57,760 nucleotides of DNA from Mogibacterium sp. (GTDB lineage Bacteria; Bacillota; Clostridia; Peptostreptococcales; Anaerovoracaceae), in the NCBI GenBank assembly GCA_012840975.1, contig DUVP01000004.1, positions 1 to 57,760 of the forward strand, read 5' to 3'. Positions within the stretch are counted from its first letter, which is position 1, and each line of letters begins with the position of its first letter. The notes under the pieces were generated by a model. The model was not told the origin of the DNA, searched no databases, and saw only the letters and a program-made list of their open reading frames with translations. Shown here piece by piece: positions 25,310 to 36,206 of the stretch. The position numbers were made by a program, and so were the translations under genes.

Positions 25310-25834
25310 ATGAATATATATTATAGCGATGAACTTGGCAGAATCACATCGGAAATAGAATCATTTATTAATAAGGCGGCAGATATTGCAGTTTCCGGTG
25401 AATTTAATCAAGATAGATATGAAATTAATACTGCTAATCTGCAGTTAGCCTTAAGTGTTACCATTGTCGACAAAGATGAGATACAGGATCTGAACAGAGA
25501 ATATAGAGGCATAGATAAAAATACGGATGTCCTCAGCTTTCCTCAGTTTGATAGCAAAGAGAAATTATTAAATCTTATGAGGGAATATGCGTACTTAGAG
25601 AGCGATTCTGATTTTGAATTGCCGGAAATACCCCTGGGAGATGTTGTTATCTGCTGGGATGTTGCAGAGGAACAAGCAGAAGAATATGAGACAGGGATTA
25701 TACGCGAGATCCTATATCTCTTTACACATAGCATTTTTCACCTTCTGGGTTATGACCATGAGGAAGAAGAAGAACGTGTTCTAATGAGAATGCGAGAAGA
25801 AGAAGTAATGGATTCGATTGGAGTAAGCAGATGA
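25310..25834 (+). CDS. ybeY: Endoribonuclease YbeY
   Basis: 174 residues, Zn-dependent RNase for 16S rRNA 3' end processing and quality control. The metal motif reads HSIFHLLGYDH, the three histidines in place. DVLSFPQF is the conserved substrate block. A 25-residue acidic insert precedes the metal site. The last four bases overlap the era start (ATGA). Confidence 0.92.
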   Translation: MNIYYSDELGRITSEIESFINKAADIAVSGEFNQDRYEINTANLQLALSVTIVDKDEIQDLNREYRGIDKNTDVLSFPQFDSKEKLLNLMREYAYLESDSDFELPEIPLGDVVICWDVAEEQAEEYETGIIREILYLFTHSIFHLLGYDHEEEEERVLMRMREEEVMDSIGVSR

Positions 25835-26730
25835 AGTCAGGTTTTGTAGGAATAATAGGACGTCCGAATGTTGGTAAATCAACGTTTCTCAATTCAATAC
25901 TTGGAGAGAAGATTGCCATAACATCAAGTAAGCCTCAGACGACTCGTAATCGTATCAAGGGAATATATACAGATCTCGATTATGACGATGGAGAAGGATT
26001 GCAGATTGTATTTCTGGACACTCCGGGTATACATATAGCACGTAACAAACTGGGGAATGCTATAAATGAGATCGCCATCAACACTTATAAAGGTGTTGAT
26101 GTAATTTTGCTTATTAATGACGGGAGCAAGCCTTTTGACAAAGGAGATCAGGCCCTGATTGATATGCTGAAGGAAACGGAAGTACCGAAACTTGTCGCTA
26201 TAAACAAGATGGACAGGATGGGTCCGGAAGAATATCTGGTCCTTTATAACAAGTACGAAGAAACAGGAATGTTTGATGATATTTACGGAGTATCCGCTCT
26301 CAAGGGAGATAACGTCTATATGCTCCTTGACAGGCTTTCGGGATACATGCAGGAGGGTCCTATGTATTATCCTGAGGATATTGCGACAGATGACCCGCTC
26401 AGATTTATAGTTAGTGAGATAATAAGGGAAAAACTCCTTATGACTTTGAATGAAGAGGTTCCTCATGGGGTATATGTGGAAATCGAATTATTTGAAGAAA
26501 AAGATAATATTACAGACATAGGAGCAGTGATTTACTGTGAAAAAAAATCTCATAAGGCGATTATTATAGGAAAGGGAGGACGCAAACTTAAAGGTGTCGG
26601 AAAAGCAGCCAGGCTTGATATTGAGGAACTTCTTGGACAAAAAGTATTCCTCAGCCTTTGGGTCAAAGTAAAAGAAAACTGGAGAGACTCGGAAAGAACT
26701 TTAAAAAGCTGGGGCTATAAGGATGAATAA
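25831..26730 (+). CDS. era: GTPase Era
   Basis: 299 residues. G1 GRPNVGKS (10-17), G3 DTPG, G4 NKMD and a C-terminal KH domain with IIGKGGRKLKGVG. It binds the 16S rRNA 3' end in 30S assembly. It overlaps ybeY by four bases and recO by one. Confidence 0.96.
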   Translation: MKSGFVGIIGRPNVGKSTFLNSILGEKIAITSSKPQTTRNRIKGIYTDLDYDDGEGLQIVFLDTPGIHIARNKLGNAINEIAINTYKGVDVILLINDGSKPFDKGDQALIDMLKETEVPKLVAINKMDRMGPEEYLVLYNKYEETGMFDDIYGVSALKGDNVYMLLDRLSGYMQEGPMYYPEDIATDDPLRFIVSEIIREKLLMTLNEEVPHGVYVEIELFEEKDNITDIGAVIYCEKKSHKAIIIGKGGRKLKGVGKAARLDIEELLGQKVFLSLWVKVKENWRDSERTLKSWGYKDE

Positions 26731-27497
26731 TGATAGTCAATACTGAGGGAATAGTGCTGAAACAGCGTAAAATAGCAAATAACAGACGGATAATCGTAAC
26801 CTTTAGCAAGACTTATGGCAAGATTAACGCAGGTACTTCGATCAATGAAAAAAGCAAAGGCAAATCCGCTTTGGCTTTGAGACCGTTTACCTACGCTGAA
26901 TATCAGATTTTCAAGGGACGAGATTATTATAATATAGATTCAGCCACAGTAAAAAAAAGTTATTATGCTATAGGAGAAGACTTTGACAGGTTTATTGTGG
27001 CGTCACAGATTCTTGAATATATCGACAAGATAACGGAGGAAGGACAGCCAAGACCTATGCTGTTTGACCTGACAATAGAGTTTCTGGAAAGCATAACAAG
27101 GGTGTCCGGAAATTATGAAACCCTTCTATACGCCTTTATAGTTAAGACTCTGAGAATGCAGGGAATTATGCCTGAACTGAAATGTTGTATTGACTGTGGA
27201 AAGCCTCTTTCAGAGTTTGGAAAAGGTAAGGGGAAAAAAATAAAAATGTTTTCCGTTACGTCGGGCGGAGTGATATGTGAGAACTGCCATAAAGCTGAGA
27301 CATCAACGGGTTCAGCGTTGATTTACAGTCCGTCATTCGATATAATAGAGGTGTTACAATACTTTATTTTGAAACCTATGGAGACTTTCGAAAAACTCAA
27401 ACTCAGACCGGAAGTTTCAGAACAAATTAAAAATATTTTGGCAGAGTACATCAAACATTATCTCGACATTGATGTATTCAAAGACGAGAAAGGGTAG
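26730..27497 (+). CDS. recO: DNA repair protein RecO
   Basis: 255 residues. OB-fold start IVNTEGIVLKQRKIANNRRI, helical domain with LLYAFIVKTLRMQGIMPEL and a zinc site CCIDCGKP...CENCHK. It loads RecA in gap repair with RecF/RecR. It begins on the last base of era's stop. The C-terminal helix is short, but the length is normal. Confidence 0.92.
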   Translation: MIVNTEGIVLKQRKIANNRRIIVTFSKTYGKINAGTSINEKSKGKSALALRPFTYAEYQIFKGRDYYNIDSATVKKSYYAIGEDFDRFIVASQILEYIDKITEEGQPRPMLFDLTIEFLESITRVSGNYETLLYAFIVKTLRMQGIMPELKCCIDCGKPLSEFGKGKGKKIKMFSVTSGGVICENCHKAETSTGSALIYSPSFDIIEVLQYFILKPMETFEKLKLRPEVSEQIKNILAEYIKHYLDIDVFKDEKG

Positions 27498-27507
27498 AGG
27501 TAAATAT

Positions 27508-28338
27508 ATGGAAATCAATTTAGAAAAAATTGAACTGGTAAAAGAAAGGACCGGAGCAACATATGCGGAGTCCAAGGAAGCTTTAGAGAAAGCAAATGGA
27601 AGTGTTGTTGATGCGATTATTGATATTGAGGAGAATATTAACATGAATAAAGATGCAAAAAGTTCAGAAGAATCAAAATTCAAAGATAACCCAACCTTCA
27701 AGAAGATGAAGGAAATTATTGAAAAGGGCAACGTAAGCAGAATAATTATTGCAAAGAATGGTGAAACATATGTAAATTTCCCTTTGACTGCAGGTGTAGT
27801 AGGAGCGATACTTGTTCCTTGGGGCGTTATTCTTGGTATTGTTGCTGCTCTTGGAACACAGTGCGACATTCAGTTTGTTGACGACAAGAATCAGGTAGTC
27901 GATATTAACGGAAAAGTTATCAGTGCTTATGATAAAGCGAAAGGAACAACAATGAAAGGAATTAATAAGGTCCAGGATAAGGTTCAGGATATTGTTGATA
28001 AAATTGATAAAGACGGTGAGACTCTTGATAAGCTTGGCGATTATGCAAATAAGGCTACAGATAAGATTAAAGATTTAGTAGATGAGGGAGTAGCTGCATT
28101 CAACAAGACAGTCGAAAAGGTTAACGAAGACGGGAAAATCGACGCAATCAAAGAATCTGTGGAAAAAGCGGCAAAAGAAGCTTTTGAAGCATTTAAAAAT
28201 GCTGCAAAGCAGGCTGCTGATAAAGTAGAGGATATCGGAGAGTCAATGGAAGATAAGATAGAAGATTTGGAAGAAAAAATTGAAAAAAAGGCAGAAGATA
28301 TAGGTATAGATGTCGAGATAGATGACAAAGAAGAATAA
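27508..28338 (+). CDS. DUF4342 protein with UBA-like N-terminus and long helical tail
   Basis: 276 residues. Residues 1-45 form a UBA/EF-Ts-N-like three-helix unit (LVKERTGATYAESKEALEKA). A DUF4342-type domain follows at about 65-130, with one hydrophobic hairpin (VGAILVPWGVILGIVAALG) that could enter the membrane. The last 130 residues are charged amphipathic helix in tandem units (KVQDKVQDIVDKIDKDG and relatives), ending in acidic ELEEKIEKKAEDI-like segments. Function unknown. It sits between recO and glyS, 10 bases after recO, with SD AGAGG. Confidence 0.75.
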   Translation: MEINLEKIELVKERTGATYAESKEALEKANGSVVDAIIDIEENINMNKDAKSSEESKFKDNPTFKKMKEIIEKGNVSRIIIAKNGETYVNFPLTAGVVGAILVPWGVILGIVAALGTQCDIQFVDDKNQVVDINGKVISAYDKAKGTTMKGINKVQDKVQDIVDKIDKDGETLDKLGDYANKATDKIKDLVDEGVAAFNKTVEKVNEDGKIDAIKESVEKAAKEAFEAFKNAAKQAADKVEDIGESMEDKIEDLEEKIEKKAEDIGIDVEIDDKEE

Positions 28339-28361
28339 AAAAATAAGGAGATTTTAACTAA

Positions 28362-29792
28362 ATGGCAATTGACAAGAAGGAAGTTCCACAGGATGACAGA
28401 ATTGTTACCATGGAGAAGATAATCGCATTGTGTAAGAACAGAGGATTTATATATCCGGGATCGGATATATACGGAGGACTTGCAAACACATGGGATTTCG
28501 GACCTCTTGGTGTAGAATTGAAAAACAACGTAAAGGATGCATGGAAACGCAAATTTGTACAGGAATCAAAGTATAATGTCGGACTTGATGCGGCTATACT
28601 TATGAATCCGCAAACCTGGGTTGCATCCGGGCATGTATGTGGATTCAGTGACCCTCTGATTGACTGTAAAGGGTGTAATACCAGATACAGAGCAGACAAG
28701 ATAATCGAAGAATATCTTGAAGAGCAGGGAATTGAAGAAATCGTAGACGGATGGTCTAACGACAGGATGGAGAAATTCATTGTTGATAACAAGGTCAAAT
28801 GTCCATCCTGCGGCAAATCCGATTTTACAGGAATCAGAAAATTCAACCTTATGTTTAAGACTTTTCAGGGTGTTACCGAAGATTCTCAAAATGAGATTTT
28901 TATGAGACCGGAGACGGCACAGGGAATATTTGTTAACTTCAAAAATGTTCTGAGAACATCGAGAAGAAAAATTCCTTTCGGTATAGCTCAGGTAGGAAAA
29001 TCATTCCGCAATGAAATTACTCCCGGCAACTTCATATTCAGAGTCAGAGAATTTGAGCAGATGGAACTGGAATTCTTCTGCAAACCGGGTACTGAACTTG
29101 AATGGTTTGCTTTCTGGAAGAAATATTGCAATGATTTCCTGAAAGCTCTTGGACTCAGGGAAGAATATACAAGAATGAGAGACCATACACAGGAGGAACT
29201 TTCTCATTACAGCAATGCCACGACGGATATAGAGTACCTCTTCCCGTTCGGTTGGGGAGAACTGTGGGGTATTGCATCCAGAACTGATTATGACCTTATG
29301 GCACATCAGAACCACTCAGGTGAAGATATGAGCTATCTTGATCCTGAGACAAACCAAAGATATGTGCCTTATTGCGTCGAGCCGTCAGTTGGAGTGGAAC
29401 GTCTGGTGCTGGCATTTCTTGTCGATGCATATGATGAGGAAAAACTTGTTGACGCAAACGGAAAAGAGGATACTCGTAACGTATTGAGGCTTCATCCGGC
29501 CCTTGCGCCATACAAAGCGGCTGTACTTCCTCTTTCAAAAAAACTCGAACCTAAAGCTCTCGAAGTGTATGAGGAGCTGAGCAAGTACTTTATGGTTGAG
29601 TACGACGCATCAGGATCGATTGGAAAGAGATACAGAAGAGAAGATGAAATCGGCACTCCGTTCAGTATATGTGTTGATTTCGATACTGAAGCTGATAACT
29701 CTGTTACTATTCGAGATAGAGATACTATGAAACAAGTAAGAGTACCTATATCTGAAGTCAGAGCTTATATTGAAGAAAAACTATATTTCTAA
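28362..29792 (+). CDS. glyS: Glycyl-tRNA synthetase, single-chain homodimeric type
   Basis: 476 residues, class II. Motif 2 [19 protein letters not shown] and motif 3 [10 protein letters not shown] are present, and a Zn-like cysteine pair CPSCG occurs in the insertion. The C-terminal anticodon-binding domain is complete. This is the dimeric form of eukaryote and low-GC type, not the alpha2beta2 form. SD AAGGAGA. It attaches glycine to tRNA-Gly. ppdK follows after 20 bases. Confidence 0.96.
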   Translation: MAIDKKEVPQDDRIVTMEKIIALCKNRGFIYPGSDIYGGLANTWDFGPLGVELKNNVKDAWKRKFVQESKYNVGLDAAILMNPQTWVASGHVCGFSDPLIDCKGCNTRYRADKIIEEYLEEQGIEEIVDGWSNDRMEKFIVDNKVKCPSCGKSDFTGIRKFNLMFKTFQGVTEDSQNEIFMRPETAQGIFVNFKNVLRTSRRKIPFGIAQVGKSFRNEITPGNFIFRVREFEQMELEFFCKPGTELEWFAFWKKYCNDFLKALGLREEYTRMRDHTQEELSHYSNATTDIEYLFPFGWGELWGIASRTDYDLMAHQNHSGEDMSYLDPETNQRYVPYCVEPSVGVERLVLAFLVDAYDEEKLVDANGKEDTRNVLRLHPALAPYKAAVLPLSKKLEPKALEVYEELSKYFMVEYDASGSIGKRYRREDEIGTPFSICVDFDTEADNSVTIRDRDTMKQVRVPISEVRAYIEEKLYF

Positions 29793-29812
29793 TAGTAAAG
29801 GAGAAACACGTT

Positions 29813-32440
29813 ATGGCAAAGTATGTTTATTCATTTAACGAAGGCTCAAAAGAAATGAAGAATCTACTGGGCGGTAAGGGAGCAAACCTTGCTGAGATGA
29901 CTAATATAGGTCTTCCTGTTCCATTTGGATTCACCATTACGACAGATGCCTGCAAGAAATACAATGATGATGGCGAGATACTTGACCAGGCAGTCATCGA
30001 TGAGGTATGGGAGCATCTGGTAGAGCTTGAAGAAATAATGGGAAAGAAGTTCGGGGATAATGAAAACCCTCTTCTTGTTTCGGTAAGGTCCGGATCACCT
30101 GTATCTATGCCGGGAATGATGGATACAATTCTGAACCTCGGACTTAACGATATAGCCGTAGAAGGCCTGGCTAAGAAAACAGAAAATGAGAGGTTTGCTT
30201 ACGACAGTTACAGAAGATTTATTCAGATGTTCGGTGATGTTGTAATGGAAATCAATAAATCAAAATTTGATGAGATATTTGAAGGCCAGAAGAAAAAAGC
30301 AGGGGTTGAGCTTGATGTTGATCTGACTACAGAAGATCTGAAAGAGATAATTGCCGGATATAAAGAAGTTGTTAAAAATGAGTTGGGAAGAGATTTCCCG
30401 CAAGATCCAAAAAATCAACTCCTTGAATCAATTGAAGCTGTATTTAAATCATGGAATAACGATAGAGCTGTACTTTACAGAAAACTCAACAATATACCGG
30501 ACAACCTCGGAACAGCAGTAAATGTCCAGTCCATGGTGTTTGGTAACAGTGGAGATGACTCCGGGACAGGAGTTGCATTTACGCGTAATCCTGCTAACGG
30601 TGAAAACGAATTGTTTGGAGAGTATCTTGAAAATGCACAGGGAGAGGACGTTGTAGCCGGCATAAGAACACCTCATCCGCTTTCAGAAATGGAAGAGGCG
30701 TTTCCGGAAGTTTATGCACAGTTTGCAAAGATAGCAAAAACCCTGGAAAACCATTACAAAGATATGCAGGATATGGAGTTTACCATTGAAGACCGGAAAC
30801 TGTATATGCTCCAGACACGTAGTGGCAAGAGAACAGCAGCAGCTGCAGTTAAGATCGCTGTCGACCTGGTTAACGAAGGGTTGATCGATAAAGAAACAGC
30901 TCTGATGAGAATAGAGCCTGATCAAATCAATCAGCTTCTACACCCTACTTTCGATCCTGCAGAACTTGCAAAGGTAACACCTGTTGCAAAAGGTCTTCCG
31001 GCATCACCGGGAGCTGCTACCGGTGAGATTTACTTTACTGCAGAAGATGCAGCTAAAGCCGGTGCAGAAGGAAAGAAAGTTATTCTTGTAAGAGAAGAGA
31101 CAAGTCCTGAAGACCTTGCGGGCATGGCTGCAGCTGAGGGCATTCTTACAGCTCGCGGCGGTATGACATCACACGCTGCCGTAGTAGCAAGGGGAATGGG
31201 AACATGCTGCGTAGCAGGTTGTAAAGCTGTTTTGATTGATTATGCCGCAAAGACTATGACGATAGCCGGTAAAGTTTATGAAGAAGGATGCAACATATCA
31301 CTCAACGGAACAGAAGGAACTGTTTATGTAGATCCAATTAAAACCATTCCTCCTGAACTGTCAGGTGATTTCGGAACAATTATGGAGTGGGCTGATGAGG
31401 TAAGGACACTTAAAGTAAGAACCAATGCGGATACTCCGAAAGAAGCGCAGCAGGCAATAGATTTTGGTGCAGAAGGAATCGGACTTTGCAGAACTGAGCA
31501 TATGTTCTTTGAAGAAGACAGGATTCCAAAAATCAGAAGAATGATTCTTGCTGATACAGAGGATGAGAGGAGAGAGGCTTTAGCAGGACTTCTTCCATAT
31601 CAGAAAGACGACTTTGTAGGTATATTCAGGGTAATGGGTGAGCTTCCTGTAACTATCAGGCTTCTCGATCCGCCGCTGCATGAGTTCCTGCCAAGAACGG
31701 AAGCTGATATTAAGCAGTTATCCGATCAATTCAATATTCCACATGAGAAAATTGTAAGTAAAACAGCCGAACTTCATGAGTTTAACCCGATGCTGGGACA
31801 CCGCGGATGCAGACTTGCAGTAACTTATCCGGAGATTGCAGAGATGCAGACAGAGGCAATTATTGCCGCTGCTCTGCAGGTCCGTAAGGAAAAGGGTTTC
31901 GATATCGTTCCTGAGATCATGGTTCCTTTGATTGGTGAAGTCAAAGAACTTGAATACGTAAAGAAGAGTATCGTAGAAGTAGCTGACAGACTTATTGCTG
32001 AATCAGGGGATAATATGAAATATCTGGTAGGTACAATGATTGAAATCCCAAGAGCAGCTATAACAGCTGATGAGATTGCAGAAGAAGCAGAATTCTTCTC
32101 ATTCGGAACCAATGACCTGACACAGATGGGATTTGGATTCTCAAGAGATGATACGGGAGAAATTATCAAGGAATATGTTGATAAAGGCATACTTCCGGTT
32201 GATCCGTTCCAGTCAATAGATCCAAATGGAGTCGGAAAACTTATGAGTATCGCTGTTGAAGGCGGGAAGAAGACGAGACCTAATATAAAACTGGGAATTT
32301 GCGGTGAGCACGGAGGGGATCCGACATCAATACATTTCTGTCACAAAGTGGGACTACACTATGTTTCATGTTCACCGTTTAGAGTACCGATTGCAAGACT
32401 TTCAGCTGCACAGGCAGTAATTGAAGAATCAAACAAGTAA
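29813..32440 (+). CDS. ppdK: Pyruvate, phosphate dikinase
   Basis: 875 residues, full length. N-terminal ATP-grasp domain (GGKGANLAEM, SMPGMMDTILNLG), phosphohistidine His454 in GGMTSHAAVVARGMG, and the PEP/pyruvate barrel with Cys830 in GICGEHGGDP. It interconverts pyruvate, ATP and phosphate with PEP, AMP and pyrophosphate. In anaerobes it can work in the glycolytic direction using PPi. A membrane pyrophosphatase gene is nearby. SD AAAGGAG; a large stem-loop follows the stop. Confidence 0.96.
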   Translation: MAKYVYSFNEGSKEMKNLLGGKGANLAEMTNIGLPVPFGFTITTDACKKYNDDGEILDQAVIDEVWEHLVELEEIMGKKFGDNENPLLVSVRSGSPVSMPGMMDTILNLGLNDIAVEGLAKKTENERFAYDSYRRFIQMFGDVVMEINKSKFDEIFEGQKKKAGVELDVDLTTEDLKEIIAGYKEVVKNELGRDFPQDPKNQLLESIEAVFKSWNNDRAVLYRKLNNIPDNLGTAVNVQSMVFGNSGDDSGTGVAFTRNPANGENELFGEYLENAQGEDVVAGIRTPHPLSEMEEAFPEVYAQFAKIAKTLENHYKDMQDMEFTIEDRKLYMLQTRSGKRTAAAAVKIAVDLVNEGLIDKETALMRIEPDQINQLLHPTFDPAELAKVTPVAKGLPASPGAATGEIYFTAEDAAKAGAEGKKVILVREETSPEDLAGMAAAEGILTARGGMTSHAAVVARGMGTCCVAGCKAVLIDYAAKTMTIAGKVYEEGCNISLNGTEGTVYVDPIKTIPPELSGDFGTIMEWADEVRTLKVRTNADTPKEAQQAIDFGAEGIGLCRTEHMFFEEDRIPKIRRMILADTEDERREALAGLLPYQKDDFVGIFRVMGELPVTIRLLDPPLHEFLPRTEADIKQLSDQFNIPHEKIVSKTAELHEFNPMLGHRGCRLAVTYPEIAEMQTEAIIAAALQVRKEKGFDIVPEIMVPLIGEVKELEYVKKSIVEVADRLIAESGDNMKYLVGTMIEIPRAAITADEIAEEAEFFSFGTNDLTQMGFGFSRDDTGEIIKEYVDKGILPVDPFQSIDPNGVGKLMSIAVEGGKKTRPNIKLGICGEHGGDPTSIHFCHKVGLHYVSCSPFRVPIARLSAAQAVIEESNK

Positions 32441-32461
32441 CATATAATTGAAAAATAAAAC

Positions 32462-32493
32462 AATCCGCCTATCGAGAAATCGATAGGCGGATT
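32462..32493. terminator. Long GAAA-loop hairpin after ppdK
   Basis: Perfect 14-base-pair stem AATCCGCCTATCGA/TCGATAGGCGGATT closed by a GAAA tetraloop. There is no T-run on the plus strand side (CCATAG follows); on the minus strand an A/T-rich tract would follow. It may stabilise the mRNA 3' end more than terminate. Confidence 0.6.
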
Positions 32494-32585
32494 CCATAGA
32501 GTTTTGAATATCTCCGGAAAGTATACAGATTTGCAATTTTTACATAATATCATGCGTATCATTATCTGATTCCGGCAAAATATTA

Positions 32586-32615
32586 TTGACATGAAAGTAG
32601 ATAAATAAATATTAT
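32586..32615 (+). promoter_or_regulatory. SigA-type promoter of the cysteine desulfidase-like gene
   Basis: TTGACA (32586-32591), an 18-base spacer and TATTAT (32610-32615), 44 bases upstream of ATG. Confidence 0.65.
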
Positions 32616-32658
32616 AAAAGTACAAATAATGCATATAAAATATCTGAAAGGAGGAAAT

Positions 32659-33927
32659 ATGGATAAAGCAGTTTATCAGAAATATGTTTCTATTCTTGAA
32701 AATGAGTTAGTTCCCGCAATGGGATGTACAGAACCCATTGCTCTTGCTTACGCAGGTGCAAAGGGTAGAGAAATACTCGGAAAACTTCCGGACAAAGTAG
32801 TTGTAAAAGCTAGTGGGAGTATTATAAAGAATACAAAATCCGTAATTGTACCGAATACAAATCAGATGAAGGGAATTCCTGTTGCTGTAGCAGCCGGAAT
32901 TGTTGCCGGCAAGTCGGAATTGGAACTTCAGGTTATTTCAGAAGTAACAGAAGAACAGATTCCGGAAATTCAAAAATTTGTCGAGACTGTAAAAATTCCG
33001 GTAATTCCGCTGAACGAAGGAAATGTGTTTGATATTTTGATTGAACAATATGCAGGAGAAGATAAGTCCGTTGTCCGTATTATAGATTTTCATACAAATA
33101 TTGTTTATCTCAGTAAAAATGATGAGGTGCTCTTAGATCAAAGAGAAGATAATTATTCTATTGAAAATGAAGAAGGTATTTTTCTATCAATGGAAGAAAT
33201 ATGGAATTTTACAAATGAAGTAAATATAGAGGATGTAAGAGAAGTTATTCAGAGACAAATAGATTTTAACTGGGCAATCGGTATGGAAGGTATGAAGAAT
33301 AAGTATGGCGCAAATATCGGAAAAGTGTTGACTGATGCCTATGGTGAAGATGTACATAATTTTGCATGTGCAATGGCGGCAGCCGGATCAGATGCCCGAA
33401 TGAACGGGTGCGAATTACCTGTAGTTGTAAATTCCGGAAGCGGAAATCAGGGTATAACAATTGCACTTCCTATTCTAGTGTATGCAAAGCATCTTAAATC
33501 GGAAGAAGAAACCTTGTTCCGGGCATTGGTACTTGCAAACCTGATTGCAATTTATGAAAAAACAGGTATCGGAAGACTTTCAGCATATTGCGGTGCAGTC
33601 TCTGCAGGAGCGGCAGCGGCAGCAGGTATTGCTTTTTTACATGGGGAAGACTATGAAATGATTAAACATATAGTGGTAAATACCCTTGCTGTATCTTCAG
33701 GAATTATCTGTGACGGTGCTAAGGCTTCATGTGCAGCTAAGATTGCTTTATCTGTATACTCAGGATTACTTGGTTATGAAATGTATAAAAGAGATCAGCA
33801 GTTTTTTGCAGGTGATGGAATTGTTGCAAAAGGAATAGAAGCAACATTAAAAAATGTCGGTGAGCTTGCAAGTATTGGTATGTATGATACAAATAAAGAG
33901 ATTATCCGAATGATGACAGAAGAATAG
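32659..33927 (+). CDS. L-cysteine desulfidase / UPF0597 family protein
   Basis: 422 residues. Related to Fe-S dependent L-serine dehydratase and to CyuA/CdsB: EnelVPAMGCTEPIA-like start with Cys23, SGSGNQGIT, GIGRLSAYCGAVSAG and GIICDGAKASCAAK, whose cysteines bind the 4Fe-4S cluster. It would cleave cysteine to pyruvate, ammonia and sulfide, or serine to pyruvate and ammonia. ATG at 32659 follows AAGGAGG; an upstream in-frame ATG lacks such a site. Single gene, convergent with hppA. Confidence 0.85.
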   Translation: MDKAVYQKYVSILENELVPAMGCTEPIALAYAGAKGREILGKLPDKVVVKASGSIIKNTKSVIVPNTNQMKGIPVAVAAGIVAGKSELELQVISEVTEEQIPEIQKFVETVKIPVIPLNEGNVFDILIEQYAGEDKSVVRIIDFHTNIVYLSKNDEVLLDQREDNYSIENEEGIFLSMEEIWNFTNEVNIEDVREVIQRQIDFNWAIGMEGMKNKYGANIGKVLTDAYGEDVHNFACAMAAAGSDARMNGCELPVVVNSGSGNQGITIALPILVYAKHLKSEEETLFRALVLANLIAIYEKTGIGRLSAYCGAVSAGAAAAAGIAFLHGEDYEMIKHIVVNTLAVSSGIICDGAKASCAAKIALSVYSGLLGYEMYKRDQQFFAGDGIVAKGIEATLKNVGELASIGMYDTNKEIIRMMTEE

Positions 33928-33961
33928 AAAAGTTTGAAAAAATATTTGAAGGTGGAACGAA

Positions 33962-33991
33962 AAAATGAGAGACTTACAAGTCTCTCATTTT
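33962..33991. terminator. Bidirectional terminator
   Basis: Perfect 12-base-pair stem AAAATGAGAGAC/GTCTCTCATTTT with a six-base loop, between two convergent genes. The A and T ends of the stem provide U-tracts in both directions. Confidence 0.85.
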
Positions 33992-34027
33992 CATATACTG
34001 CAAAGTAGTAATTAATGCTGTGTAAAT

Positions 34028-36043
34028 TTACAACAGTCCGCCGACCTGTACGAACAGAGGAGCAAATACAAGAGCAACGATTGTCATAAGCTTGATCAGG
34101 ATGTTGATGGACGGACCGGAAGTATCTTTGAAAGGGTCACCAACGGTATCGCCGACAACAGCAGCTTTATGAGCTTCAGAACCCTTGCCTCCAAAGTTTC
34201 CGGATTCAATAAACTTCTTTGCATTATCCCATGCGCCGCCTGCGTTCGCCATCATGATTGCAAGGAGAACACCTGATGAAAGTGCACCTGCAAGCATTCC
34301 GCCGAGAGCTTCAACACCAAGAACCAGACCTATGAGAAGAGGTGCGACTATTGCAATGAGTCCCGGAACTATCATTTCCTTAAGAGCAGCACCTGTTGAA
34401 ATTTCAACACATCTCGCATAATCGGGCTTTTCAGTTCCTTCCATAATACCTTTATGCTCTCTGAATTGTCTTCTTACTTCTTCAATCATCTGATTGGCAG
34501 CCTTACCTACTGAATTCATAGTAAGTGCCGAGAAAAGAAATGGAAGCATAGCGCCAACGAAGAGTCCGATAATTACCATTGGATTAAGTAAATCCACACC
34601 TTCTTTAGTAAGTCCTGCAACTTCAGCATAAGATACGAAAAGTGCAAGTGCTGTAAGTGCAGCAGATGCAATTGCAAACCCTTTACCAATAGCAGCCGTT
34701 GTGTTTCCAACTGCATCGAGCTTATCTGTAATTTCCCTGACATCTTCAGGAAGTTCTGACATTTCAGCAATACCGCCTGCGTTGTCGGAAACAGGACCAT
34801 AAGCATCAACAGCAACTGTCATAGCTGTTGTTGAAAGCATTCCTACAGCAGCAAGTGCAATACCATAGATACCGGCAACCTGGAAGGAAATATAGATGCC
34901 TACACAAACGAATATGATAGGCCAAAAAGTAGAGAGCATTCCTACACCAAGTCCGGAAATTATGGTTGTTGCCGGACCTGTAAGAGATTCTTTTGCAATT
35001 CCCTGAACTGCTTTATACTCATCTGATGTGTATACTTCTGTAATTTTTCCAATAGCTATACCAACTATAAGTCCTGCTACTATAGCCCATGCATAGCTGG
35101 TTCCGCCCAGCATTACTTTTGATAGTACAAATGCGGAGATAATAACTATGATACCTGCTACATAAGTACCCATATTAAGAGCAACAGAAGGGTCACTGCC
35201 ATCTTTTCCTCTTACAAAGAGAATGCCGATAACAGATGCGAGCAAACCGATTGCTGAAAGTATCAATGGAAACAATGCGGCCGTTTCTTGAGAAAAAGCT
35301 CCACCTGATGTTGCAGCAGCTACAGCAGAAAGTGTGATAGCAGAAATTATAGATCCTACATATGATTCAAAAAGATCTGAACCCATTCCGGCAACGTCGC
35401 CTACATTATCACCAACGTTATCAGCAATAACAGCCGGATTACGAGGGTCGTCTTCAGGAATGCCTGCTTCAACTTTACCAACAAGGTCAGCACCTACGTC
35501 AGCAGCTTTAGTATAAATACCACCGCCAACTCTTCCAAAGAGAGCCATTGAGGATGCTCCAAGGCCGAATCCTGTTGCACATTCCATTACTGTTGCAAGG
35601 TCAAGAGCGACAAAGATGATGCCCAGTCCAAGGAGACCAAGTCCTGAAACGCAAAGTCCCATGACAGCACCGGATCTGAAAGCAACTTTAAGAGCCTTTG
35701 GCATACCGCTTTCCATTGCAGCATTTGCTGTTCTTACGTTACCCTGTGTGGCAACCTTCATTCCGAAGAAGCCTGCAAGTACTGATAGAACCGCTCCAAA
35801 AACGTAGAGTCCGGCTGTCTTCCAGCTTATAGCTAAGCCGATGAGAAGGAAAACCGGAATAACTACATAAACCATAACTTTGTATTCCTTCTTCAGGAAT
35901 GCCATAGCTCCTTCTGTGATATAACCTGAAATTTCTTTCATTCTTTCATTGCCGCTTTCAAGTTTTGAAATCCAAGATGCAAGGGCAAATGCAACTATGA
36001 GACCAAAAGCAGCAGCGATAGGCACAAAAATTGCCATATTCAT
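34028..36043 (-). CDS. hppA: Membrane-bound K+-dependent pyrophosphatase (Na+ or H+ pumping)
   Basis: 671 residues with about 16 membrane helices. Catalytic motifs GADLVGKVE and [12 protein letters not shown], and the later [10 protein letters not shown], are intact. The sequence [10 protein letters not shown] has Ala where K+-independent enzymes have Lys, which marks the K+-dependent subfamily that includes the Na+-pumping enzymes. It uses PPi hydrolysis to build an ion gradient. It may share PPi with PPDK. SD AAGGAGG; its own promoter is upstream. Confidence 0.94.
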   Translation of the reverse strand: MNMAIFVPIAAAFGLIVAFALASWISKLESGNERMKEISGYITEGAMAFLKKEYKVMVYVVIPVFLLIGLAISWKTAGLYVFGAVLSVLAGFFGMKVATQGNVRTANAAMESGMPKALKVAFRSGAVMGLCVSGLGLLGLGIIFVALDLATVMECATGFGLGASSMALFGRVGGGIYTKAADVGADLVGKVEAGIPEDDPRNPAVIADNVGDNVGDVAGMGSDLFESYVGSIISAITLSAVAAATSGGAFSQETAALFPLILSAIGLLASVIGILFVRGKDGSDPSVALNMGTYVAGIIVIISAFVLSKVMLGGTSYAWAIVAGLIVGIAIGKITEVYTSDEYKAVQGIAKESLTGPATTIISGLGVGMLSTFWPIIFVCVGIYISFQVAGIYGIALAAVGMLSTTAMTVAVDAYGPVSDNAGGIAEMSELPEDVREITDKLDAVGNTTAAIGKGFAIASAALTALALFVSYAEVAGLTKEGVDLLNPMVIIGLFVGAMLPFLFSALTMNSVGKAANQMIEEVRRQFREHKGIMEGTEKPDYARCVEISTGAALKEMIVPGLIAIVAPLLIGLVLGVEALGGMLAGALSSGVLLAIMMANAGGAWDNAKKFIESGNFGGKGSEAHKAAVVGDTVGDPFKDTSGPSINILIKLMTIVALVFAPLFVQVGGLL

Positions 36044-36139
36044 TTTGATTAACCTCCTTAGTTATGCTCCAAAAATAAAAAATGTCACAAAAAGACATCA
36101 ATCCTATAGATGCATACTTAAAATAATTATTACCGATAT

Positions 36140-36168
36140 ATTATAGCTAATTTCTATTTATAACTCAA
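36140..36168 (-). promoter_or_regulatory. hppA promoter
   Basis: Minus-strand TTGAGT (36168-36163), 17 bases, TATAAT (36145-36140). The leader of about 90 bases contains a small ATGTC/GACAT hairpin. The 163-base gap to the next gene otherwise holds nothing I can name. Confidence 0.65.
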
Positions 36169-36206
36169 TGATTGCAACGATTATTTATGTTTTTTTTGAA
36201 GTAATT

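Noticed and set aside
32462-32493. The long hairpin after ppdK as the end of a mobile element
   Set aside because: The GAAA loop makes it a simple stem-loop; no transposase or target duplication is found on either side.
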